Shown piece after piece: positions 23,556-30,620 of a DNA stretch of 64,000 nucleotides (the stretch's first letter is position 1; every line of letters begins with the position of its first letter). The notes below the pieces were generated by a model that had not been told where the DNA came from, ran no database searches, and worked only from the letters and a program-made list of their open reading frames with translations. The DNA is from Marinobacter sp. F4218 (lineage in GTDB: Bacteria > Pseudomonadota > Gammaproteobacteria > Pseudomonadales > Oleiphilaceae), in the NCBI RefSeq assembly GCF_019443085.1, contig NZ_JAHZIL010000002.1:434001-498000 (forward strand). Direction: 5' to 3'. The position numbers and the translations under genes were made by a program.

Positions 23556-24847
23556 AAATTCTCAAGGTAATCCACGGCTATCCCATGCTCTACAACGCCG
23601 GGTCTGAGGTCTACTCACAAACGATCTGTCATGCGCTTGCCGAGCTGGGGCATGAGGTTCATGTTTTTACCCGTGAAGAAGACTCGTTCAGGCCCGATGG
23701 ATCGATGAGGCAGGACGTGGATCACGACCAGCCGAGAATTCTAGTCCACCTGGTCAATAACCCCCGCCATCGTGATCGATACCGGCTTTCCGTTATCGAC
23801 CAACGGTTCGCAGAGCTGCTTGATCAAATCAAGCCAGATGTCGTCCATATCGGGCATTTGAACCATTTGTCGACCTCGTTGGTTTTCGAAGCCAAGCGTC
23901 GAGACCTCCCGGTGGTCTACACACTGCACGATTACTGGCTCATGTGCCCGCGTGGTCAATTTATGCAGATGCATTCCGATGAGGATAATCTGTGGGCGGC
24001 ATGCGACGGCCAAGAGAATCGGAAATGCGCGACACAATGTTATTCACGCTATTTTTCGGGGGCAGAGGATGAGTTCGAACACGACGTCGCATACTGGGAA
24101 AACTGGGTTGGACGACGCATGGCCCATGTTCGAGATGTTGTCGATCAGGTCGACCTGTTCATATCACCGTCCCGCTATCTGAAGTCCAGGTATGAAACGG
24201 ATTTTGGGCTGCCGAAGCCGAAAAGCATCTATCTCGATTACGGATTTGATCGAAGCCGAATGGCCGACCGCCACAGGATGCCGGATGAACCATTCACTTT
24301 TGGCTATATCGGAACCCATATTCCCGCCAAAGGCATCCATCAGCTAATTCAAGCGTTTGGCCGGGTTAAAGGCGACTGCCAACTCCGAATTTGGGGACGA
24401 GACAGGGGCCAGGATAGCCGCGCACTTAGAGCCATCGCCAACACGCTGGCTATTGAAAAACAGGCGCGGATTCATTGGATGCCAGAATACAAGAACCAGC
24501 AGATCACAAAAGATGTCTTCGACAAAACGGATGCGATTGTGACGCCGTCGATCTGGGTCGAGAACTCTCCATTGGTGATTCATGAAGCTCAGCAAGCCCG
24601 AGTGCCAGTGATAACAGCTGACGCCGGTGGAATGGGCGAATACGTCCAGCATGAAGTGAATGGACTGCTGTATGAACACAGAGATGTTTCGTCTCTCTCA
24701 CAGCAGATGCAGCGCCTTGTTGATGCCCCGGAGTTGGCCCACCAACTGGGGCAAAGGGGTTATCTATTCAGTGACGACGGTCAGATTCCCGACATTCAAT
24801 CCCACGTGATGGATCTGGAAGAGCAATACAAGCGAGTGATGAATTGA
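23552..24847 (+). CDS. Glycosyltransferase, GT4 family
   Basis: 431 residues with the two-Rossmann (GT-B) plan. The N-terminus 'HGYPMLYNAGSEVYSQTI' followed by 'LGHEVHVFTR' is typical of GT4 acceptor domains; the C-terminal donor domain has 'FGYIGTHIPAKGIHQLIQAF' and the signature region 'PSIWVENSPLVIHEAQ' followed by 'PVITADAGGMGEYV'. The glutamate of the EX7E-like motif appears as E in VENSPLVIHE. Four cysteines around 'CDGQENRKCATQC' (near residues 150-165) are unusual for GT4 enzymes and may bind metal. It overlaps both neighbours by four bases. Donor and acceptor are unknown. Confidence 0.85.
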   Translation: MKILKVIHGYPMLYNAGSEVYSQTICHALAELGHEVHVFTREEDSFRPDGSMRQDVDHDQPRILVHLVNNPRHRDRYRLSVIDQRFAELLDQIKPDVVHIGHLNHLSTSLVFEAKRRDLPVVYTLHDYWLMCPRGQFMQMHSDEDNLWAACDGQENRKCATQCYSRYFSGAEDEFEHDVAYWENWVGRRMAHVRDVVDQVDLFISPSRYLKSRYETDFGLPKPKSIYLDYGFDRSRMADRHRMPDEPFTFGYIGTHIPAKGIHQLIQAFGRVKGDCQLRIWGRDRGQDSRALRAIANTLAIEKQARIHWMPEYKNQQITKDVFDKTDAIVTPSIWVENSPLVIHEAQQARVPVITADAGGMGEYVQHEVNGLLYEHRDVSSLSQQMQRLVDAPELAHQLGQRGYLFSDDGQIPDIQSHVMDLEEQYKRVMN

Positions 24848-25878
24848 GTTTAAAGCCGGATTTTTGGCGGGCGACGCTGGATACTAACCCAGATTATTGC
24901 AACCTGAATTGCGTCATGTGCGAGGATCACTCGCCGTATGGCGATGATAGAGCGACACGCAGCGCTCAAGGTCGTATCCGCCCCATCATGGAAAAGGGGT
25001 TGCTGGAAAAAGTGGTCCGGGAAGTGGCGGCACTGGGTTTCCGCGAGATTATTCCCTCAACGATGGGGGAGCCGCTCCTTTACCCGCATTTCGAAATGTT
25101 TCTGGAGCTTTGCCATGAGTTAGGCCTGAAGCTAAATTTGACCACTAATGGAACGTTTCCCGGCCCCCAGAAACATCAAAGTGTCGAACACTGGGCGAGG
25201 CGCATCGTGCCAATCGGCAGTGATGTCAAAATAAGCTGGAACGGAGCGACTTCGCAAACCCACCGAGACATCATGCTTGGGGCTGAGTTGGATGAGCATA
25301 TCAGCAAAGCCAAACGATTCATCGCGGTTAGAGATGAGCTAGGCGACCACAACTACTGCTCAATGACCATGCAGCTGACGTTTATGCGCCAGAATCTTCA
25401 TGAGATTCCGGATATGGTTCGCTTGGCGGCATCCATGGGCTTTGACCGAGTTAAAGGCCATCAGCTATGGGCTCATTTTCCGGAGTTGGAAGCGCAAAGT
25501 CTGAGGAATGACATCGTTTTCGCTACCCAGTGGAACCGTGTCGTCGAGGAGTGTGAGGCCATTGTTGAAGAACACGCAGGATCAGGTGGCTCCCGCCTCA
25601 GATTGGATAACTTCTTTAAGCTCGATTTGGCGAATCTTGATGACATAGCGCCGGATGGTGAATGCCCCTTTTTAAATAAAGAGATCTGGGTAGACCCAAC
25701 GGGACGGTTCAATGTTTGTTGTGCTCCAGATCAACAGCGGAAGTCTCTTGGCGAATTTGGAAATTTGATGGATACCTCTGTCAAGGAAGTGATCAAAGGC
25801 GAGCGCTATGCGGCTCTTGTAGAAAACTACCGACATCATGATCTGTGTAAGAGCTGTAACATGAGACGCCCGTCATGA
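24844..25878 (+). CDS. Radical SAM protein with SPASM-type C-terminus
   Basis: 344 residues. The TTG at 24844 overlaps the previous stop (TTGA); no later start precedes the essential motif. Cys19, Cys23 and Cys26 form CxxxCxxC (CNLNCVMC) for the 4Fe-4S cluster that cleaves S-adenosylmethionine. A GEP-like 'TMGEPLLYP' follows. The C-terminal part holds further cysteines in GECPF, NVCCAP and LCKSC after 'WVDPTGRFNV', as in SPASM/twitch domains that bind auxiliary clusters. Relatives modify peptides, sugars or other small molecules. No obvious precursor peptide gene precedes it; the operon contains sugar enzymes and a methyltransferase. Substrate unknown. Confidence 0.88.
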   Translation: MSLKPDFWRATLDTNPDYCNLNCVMCEDHSPYGDDRATRSAQGRIRPIMEKGLLEKVVREVAALGFREIIPSTMGEPLLYPHFEMFLELCHELGLKLNLTTNGTFPGPQKHQSVEHWARRIVPIGSDVKISWNGATSQTHRDIMLGAELDEHISKAKRFIAVRDELGDHNYCSMTMQLTFMRQNLHEIPDMVRLAASMGFDRVKGHQLWAHFPELEAQSLRNDIVFATQWNRVVEECEAIVEEHAGSGGSRLRLDNFFKLDLANLDDIAPDGECPFLNKEIWVDPTGRFNVCCAPDQQRKSLGEFGNLMDTSVKEVIKGERYAALVENYRHHDLCKSCNMRRPS

Positions 25879-27536
25879 GTACGTCTGCGGGTAATCCAAA
25901 GGTTAGCTCCTGTGGGACGCACCATGTTGATTCGGACGGTAGGGCAATGTACCAGCAGCGGTTTGAACAGGTACTTCCTTTTCACGCGCCAGGGCTTGCT
26001 CCGGTCAGGTTGAATAATGCTGCGTGGCACATTCGTCCTGACGGATCCGATGCCTACAACGACAGATATGATGAGACATTTGGCTTTTATTACGGCTTCG
26101 CTGCGGTTGTATCAGATGGGCTTTGGTTTCACATCGATTCAGATGGAAATCCGCTCTACGAGAGCCGATATGCGTTTGTCGGTAATTTCCAGAATGATGC
26201 CTGCGTGGTCTGTGATTTCGAAGGCTATTACTATCATATCGATCTCTCAGGAAAGCCTCTCTACTCATCAAAATGGTCTTATTCCGGAGATTTTCGTGAG
26301 GGGGTAGCCGTTGTTCAAGGTCGGGATGGCCTCAGCTCCCACATCGATTTTGCAGGGAAATTGATCCATGGACAGTGGTTCCTTGATCTGGACGTCTTTC
26401 ATAAAGGCTACGCCAGGGCTCGGAGTAACGAAGGCTGGCATCACATCTCTAAGGCGGGCAAGCCGTTATATCCCGCAAGATATGCGAATGTGGAACCGTT
26501 CTATAACGGCTGTTCAAGAGTTGAGACCGGCGACGGCGCGTTGAAGGTCATCAATGAGAAAGGCGTAACTTTGCGCACCCTCCGCAGGCCGACGATCGAC
26601 CATTTTGCCGAGCTGTCTGCGGATATGGTTGGTTATTGGCGAACGATGGCTCTGAAGACCGCTTCGGAGTCAGGGCTGTTTGACCAACTTCCGGTGAATC
26701 AGCAACAGCTATCCAAATCTACCGGTATGGCTCCTGAAAGATTAGTTCGGTTTCTTCGCGCATTGGGAGAGTTGGGTGTAATTCAAATGGAGCGGGATAA
26801 TTACGTGCTGACGGAGAAAGGTCAGTATTTACGCTCCGACCATCCGAAAACCCTTGTTTCAGCACCTGAGGAATACGGTGGGGATTTGCTGAGGCGCTGG
26901 GAGAGGCTGCCAGCGATCTTGAAAGGGGCTAATGTAGACCAGGATATTTTTGACGAGGTAAGCCACGACGAGGAACGCGTCAAAGCACATCATGAAATGC
27001 TGGCCAGCTATGCACTGCACGATTACGCCTCAGTGGTTCCGTTGCTGAACATCAATGCTGGCGACGTCGTGTTCGACGCTGCTGGAGGCACAGGCACCCT
27101 CAGCTCGCTGGTAAAGAGGCGTTTCCCTGAAACGGATGTCTATTGCGGAGACAAAGCCGAGATCACTCAGCAGCAAATGTATGATCGAGTCTATTACCTG
27201 CCGTTTGACCTGTTCGAGCCCTGGCCAATCTGCGCCGATAAACTGCTCTTGGCGAGAGTGCTCCATGATTGGAACGATGAGCAGGTGGCATTGATTCTCC
27301 AACACGCCAAGGCAGCACTGAGACCCGGAGGGGAGTTACTTGTCCTCGAAATGTTTCTACCAAAGTTGGGATTTGGTGGGGGGTTATGCGACTTACACCT
27401 CTTGGCAGTTACTGGAGGTCAGGAAAGATCGCAGGATCACTACTCTGATCTTCTTCATAACGCGGGATTCGATGTTGTTGAGACCATTAACGGAGCAAGC
27501 CTGGTATCCGTCCTGCGCTGTAGGCCCAAGCCTTGA
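25875..27536 (+). CDS. WG-repeat / O-methyltransferase fusion
   Basis: 553 residues. The first 240 contain about five WG-type repeats of some 45 residues with the recurring phrase 'HIDxxGxPLYxxRYxxVxxF', a beta-repeat fold thought to bind partners. Residues about 250-345 form a dimerisation/winged-helix segment ('LSKSTGMAPERLVRFLRALGELG'-like, split by helices), and about 385-550 a class I SAM-dependent methyltransferase with glycine motif VFDAAGGTGTLSS and the plant-OMT-like motif 'LARVLHDWNDEQ', where His-Asp lies at the catalytic region. This matches the Methyltransf_2 family (O-methyltransferases of small hydroxylated compounds). The fusion with WG repeats is unusual. It overlaps both neighbours by four bases, so stoichiometric expression with the radical SAM enzyme is likely. 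Confidence 0.82.
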   Translation: MSTSAGNPKVSSCGTHHVDSDGRAMYQQRFEQVLPFHAPGLAPVRLNNAAWHIRPDGSDAYNDRYDETFGFYYGFAAVVSDGLWFHIDSDGNPLYESRYAFVGNFQNDACVVCDFEGYYYHIDLSGKPLYSSKWSYSGDFREGVAVVQGRDGLSSHIDFAGKLIHGQWFLDLDVFHKGYARARSNEGWHHISKAGKPLYPARYANVEPFYNGCSRVETGDGALKVINEKGVTLRTLRRPTIDHFAELSADMVGYWRTMALKTASESGLFDQLPVNQQQLSKSTGMAPERLVRFLRALGELGVIQMERDNYVLTEKGQYLRSDHPKTLVSAPEEYGGDLLRRWERLPAILKGANVDQDIFDEVSHDEERVKAHHEMLASYALHDYASVVPLLNINAGDVVFDAAGGTGTLSSLVKRRFPETDVYCGDKAEITQQQMYDRVYYLPFDLFEPWPICADKLLLARVLHDWNDEQVALILQHAKAALRPGGELLVLEMFLPKLGFGGGLCDLHLLAVTGGQERSQDHYSDLLHNAGFDVVETINGASLVSVLRCRPKP

Positions 27537-28141
27537 AAACTCTTCTTATTATCAGGCACGCCGAAAGACCTGCCATTCAAGATGGAACTGTCGGCAACGA
27601 ACTCTCCCTGACATCGAATGGTATTCACGAAACAATGCGTTTGGCCAAGTCGCTTCCGCGAAAAATTCTATCCATTGAAAGCAGCCCCATTCTGCGTTGC
27701 TTACAAACAGCTGAGCTAATTGCAGAGCATCACGAGGTTCCACTCACATCCATCGGGCGTTCCAACCTGCTTGGGGATCCGGGATTCATTATTGATGATG
27801 CAGAACTGGCATGGACGAACTGGGTTGAGAAGGGCGCTGAAGCCGTCAACGAACATCTTTTGAGTGGCAATTCCGTATGGCCAGGGTTTAGAGACCTGGA
27901 TGAGGCGGTTGCTCAGGTACAGCATTCAATTGAGGCGATGCTGACAGAATCAGATGATGGTGTTCATGTTTGGGTAACGCATGACACCATTGTTGCTACC
28001 CTTGCGAGTCGGTTGCAGCGGACGCCGCTTTCGCTCAAGGAATGGCCAGATTACCTGGGTGGGCTCACGATTCAACTGAGAGAGGGGAGTGGTCTGGAGA
28101 TTTCCTACTTGTCGTCCGGGCTGGTACAACCTGATAACTGA
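27533..28141 (+). CDS. Histidine phosphatase family protein
   Basis: 202 residues. The TTG start at 27533 overlaps the previous TGA (TTGA). The phosphate-accepting histidine lies in the RHAE motif at residues 8-11 (usual RHGE), with 'SSPILRCLQTAELIAE' matching the second family block and 'WVTHDTIVATLA' giving the second catalytic histidine. Members remove phosphate from sugars, small molecules or proteins in the cytosol. It is the last gene of the five-gene unit and may dephosphorylate the pathway product or an intermediate; this is inferred from position. Confidence 0.83.
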   Translation: MKTLLIIRHAERPAIQDGTVGNELSLTSNGIHETMRLAKSLPRKILSIESSPILRCLQTAELIAEHHEVPLTSIGRSNLLGDPGFIIDDAELAWTNWVEKGAEAVNEHLLSGNSVWPGFRDLDEAVAQVQHSIEAMLTESDDGVHVWVTHDTIVATLASRLQRTPLSLKEWPDYLGGLTIQLREGSGLEISYLSSGLVQPDN

Positions 28142-28741
28142 GGATGGAAGCGCTCTGGTACATCCTGTCACGGTAGGGAGTTGTTGTTGACCCTTTGACA
28201 CCGAACCTGGAAAGGTCCGAAAACCAGAAACTTAGATAACTTTTGGGCCGACCATGACGCAATCCTTCTTGTATAGTCATGGCACTAACATACATCGAGA
28301 ACGGGCAGAGTGCCAACTATGAGCGCGTGCCCCGACGTCTGTATCAACCCCGGCTGCCTGCGTGAGGGTGTGAGAGAAAGAAAGAGTCTCATCATGTTTT
28401 GAAAAATCACCAGTTCCTGAAAATCAAAACCTATATAGGTGACTGAAAAAAATCGGACTCCAAATTTCAAACTCCGTGAGACCGAGTCTCAGTCTCAACT
28501 GAAATCTACACGAATCCTTCATGTTTTATGGAAAGCAGAAGCATACCTTACTGCGCATAATGTATATTATGTTAAATGCTATATTCAACACACAATGCCA
28601 ATGAGAGTCTGTCCCAATACCCGGCATGGAAAAGCCCCTGTTGGACCTCATCTGTCGGCTCTGACGGTATTGTGTTCTTTGAGAATGTCGACGATTCCAG
28701 CGCAAGGAAACGGCGCTGTGTTCGTTTAGATGTGGGATGCC
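28142..28741. other. Six-hundred-base gap, AT-rich, with a short cysteine-containing ORF
   Basis: No confident gene. The segment 28380-28610 is clearly AT-rich and has an inverted repeat CATAAT (28556-28561) / ATTATG (28566-28571) with a 4-nt loop. A possible 27-codon ORF from ATG 28319 to TGA 28402 reads MSACPDVCINPGCLREGV and onward, with three cysteines, but has no clear ribosome-binding site. No T-tracted terminator was found after the histidine phosphatase gene. Confidence 0.4.
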
Positions 28742-29011
28742 CTAGGCTCTTTTGTTGTTTTCCCGATCCAACCTATCGGCGGAATAACCCGAGGCTAACC
28801 ATCTTTCGTCTACCTGAAGCAGAGACGCCAGGTCTGCCATTAGCCTCCGGCGTGGCATGCTCTCGCCACAAAACCATCGCCTGACAGCCTCGTGGCTGAT
28901 GCCAAGACGTGTCGATAACCAGGTTTCCTGCCCTTTGGCATTAGCTGGAACCCGGGGCTGGTTATTACATGCGATCTTGAATCTTTGTGCAAAATCCCTG
29001 TAGTCCGACAT
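28742..29011 (-). CDS. Small XRE-family (Cro/CI-type) transcriptional regulator
   Basis: 89 residues. A helix-turn-helix is seen in 'ETWLSTRLGISHEAVRRWF' (about residues 29-47), followed by 'LMADLASLLQVDERWLASG', the usual end of lambda-repressor-like domains. There is no long C-terminal domain, so it is a DNA-binding module of Cro size. It is likely to bind the palindrome abutting its own start codon and thus regulate itself. It is transcribed leftward, away from the DUF1127-like gene. Its targets may include genes of the adjoining island; this is not shown by sequence. Confidence 0.82.
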   Translation of the reverse strand: MSDYRDFAQRFKIACNNQPRVPANAKGQETWLSTRLGISHEAVRRWFCGESMPRRRLMADLASLLQVDERWLASGYSADRLDRENNKRA

Positions 29012-29031
29012 TTTGAATATCCCTATTCAAA
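29012..29031. promoter_or_regulatory. Palindromic operator abutting the XRE gene start
   Basis: Perfect 8-bp arms TTTGAATA (29012-29019) and TATTCAAA (29024-29031) around a 4-nt centre (TCCC). It lies directly beside the start codon (29009-29011) and downstream of the predicted promoter, an arrangement that suits autorepression by a dimeric helix-turn-helix protein. Confidence 0.7.
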
Positions 29032-29044
29032 TGAAGACCTATAA

Positions 29045-29073
29045 AATTTAGTCACAGGCCCAAAACCTGTCAA
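29045..29073 (-). promoter_or_regulatory. Sigma70-type promoter of the XRE gene
   Basis: On the minus strand a perfect -35 TTGACA (29073-29068), 17-bp spacer, and -10 TAAATT (29050-29045, 4 of 6). Transcription would begin near 29038, just before the operator at 29012-29031. Confidence 0.6.
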
Positions 29074-29273
29074 AGATTACGTCGTGTTTACCAGCGATTG
29101 TCATGAAAGGCCCTACCGAATTCCCGTGATCGCCCACGACCGGTACAGAAGCTTAAAACCATCAGCAGTACAGCACAGCAGAATTCTCGATCTGTTCCGT
29201 CCCTCCACTGCCGCTCTGTGTCTTATTTTTGAGCACCACAGGAATAAGCTATAGGAAACACAGGAGGTGCGTC

Positions 29274-29549
29274 ATGAACGCTCAATCATTGCTCTTCAAA
29301 CGTTTCAGAACTTACCTGCAAAACTACGCCACCAGGAAGGCATTGCGGAATCAGTTGCACCAGATGAGCCGGCAGGAATTGGACTCGCTCGTGCGGGATA
29401 TCGGGATACCCGGCTCTGATCTGATTGAGGAAGCAAACACGCCTTTCTGGAGCACCGGCGGCCACGAGGATTCGAGCAAAAGGCATCAACAGCCGGCAGA
29501 TATTGCGGTGTTGGCCAGCGATCAGTGTCGGTACGCGCCGACGGCTTGA
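29274..29549 (+). CDS. DUF1127-like small protein
   Basis: 91 residues from ATG 29274, chosen because AGGAGG lies eight bases upstream at 29262-29267; a longer frame to 29229 lacks such a site. The middle, 'ALRNQLHQMSRQELDSLVRDIGI', resembles the DUF1127 (YjiS-like) helix pair that ends in 'L.DIGL.R.DI', although the C-terminal 35 residues are not part of that family. DUF1127 proteins are small, basic, and in some bacteria bind RNA or take part in phosphate or stress responses. Function here is unknown. Confidence 0.6.
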   Translation: MNAQSLLFKRFRTYLQNYATRKALRNQLHQMSRQELDSLVRDIGIPGSDLIEEANTPFWSTGGHEDSSKRHQQPADIAVLASDQCRYAPTA

Positions 29550-29618
29550 ACCATCTCCGTGACGTCTTTGGGGGCGCTCAGACAGCAAGCCCTGTGTGGG
29601 CGCTCGCCTAAGAGCCCT

Positions 29619-30368
29619 TTAAAAAGCCCAGCTCAGACCAAGCAACCATCCTTTTTGCTCGACATCATACAAAAACGAACCGTCTTCATAGTCGAGGTCA
29701 TATACCCGGTATCCGATTGAGGTGCCAAAGCCCTGAGTCCATTGATAACCGGCATTGATGGATACATCGTAGAAATGTTCAGAACTGACACCAAATCCCC
29801 CGACAGCCAAGCCGCCTGAAGCATAGAAGTTCGACCCACCAAGGGGCGAGCGCCCTTTGATTCCAAGGAGAGGATCGTACCAGCTCTCTGCTGAGCGGAT
29901 TCTTTCACCGGCCAGGATTCCCAGTCCGCCCCTGAAGCGTAGCTCAGTATCCACTTTCCAGTAACGGACGCCGCCGTAAACGTCGATGACCGCCCTGTCC
30001 CGCTGAAAAAGTTCGTAAAGATACGCCGCCGAATAGATCTTATTCTTGGAAATTGATTTCACATTCAAACCAACCGCAGTAATCAGGTCCTCGCTTGAAC
30101 GTGTGTCTGTGTAGAGCAGGTCTAAGAGCACGCCATGCCTTAGGTATTTGGTTTCAAACAACACCATGTAACTGGCTTCGTTATCTTCGAGAGCATCGCT
30201 CGCGGAAATGTCGATGGGAACGGTTGGCGCGCCCGGTCTCGAGGAAACATTGCCTTCGACGCCGGCAAACCAAAGGTAAGGTGTAAGACGTGATTCCAAT
30301 CTTGGCGCAGATTGAACCGCCAGTGGCAACATGACCAACAAGGTAAGAAAAATACGGTAGGATTTCAT
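29619..30368 (-). CDS. Outer-membrane beta-barrel protein
   Basis: 249 residues with a signal peptide (cleavage near residue 21, QSA/PRLE). The mature chain alternates polar and aromatic residues, with repeated glycine/aromatic strands such as 'VYGGVRYWKVDTELRF' and 'GYQWTQGFGTSIGYRVYDLDY', and ends in phenylalanine (LSWAF), the C-terminal signature recognised by the BAM machinery. Length suits an 8- to 12-stranded barrel. No specific family was recognised. It is a single gene; the divergent neighbour is the mechanosensitive channel. Confidence 0.78.
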   Translation of the reverse strand: MKSYRIFLTLLVMLPLAVQSAPRLESRLTPYLWFAGVEGNVSSRPGAPTVPIDISASDALEDNEASYMVLFETKYLRHGVLLDLLYTDTRSSEDLITAVGLNVKSISKNKIYSAAYLYELFQRDRAVIDVYGGVRYWKVDTELRFRGGLGILAGERIRSAESWYDPLLGIKGRSPLGGSNFYASGGLAVGGFGVSSEHFYDVSINAGYQWTQGFGTSIGYRVYDLDYEDGSFLYDVEQKGWLLGLSWAF

Positions 30369-30620
30369 GATTCCCGCCCTCTGTTAGGACGCCGAGCGCG
30401 TCAATTCGCAGTCGGCACCATCTAAGGGGCGCGCAGGACAAGAATTCTTTACATGTTCCCAGGCTCCCTGGAACATCTTATAAGCTATTTTTTAGCACCA
30501 GATTGGGAGTTCATCAAAGATCCCCCAATTACCATCCTGTCAGATTCCATTGGCGCTCCCCCCTACCACGCGGGTTTCTAGCTAAACTTACGGAAAATCA
30601 CTTCGGATAACTTCAGAATC

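Noticed and set aside
28439..28884. Overlapping 96- and 102-codon plus-strand frames
   Set aside because: They run antisense into the XRE gene, have no ribosome-binding site or domain, and look like chance frames in AT-rich DNA.
29633..29908. 91-codon minus frame inside the beta-barrel gene
   Set aside because: Alternative frame of the real barrel gene, no start signal.
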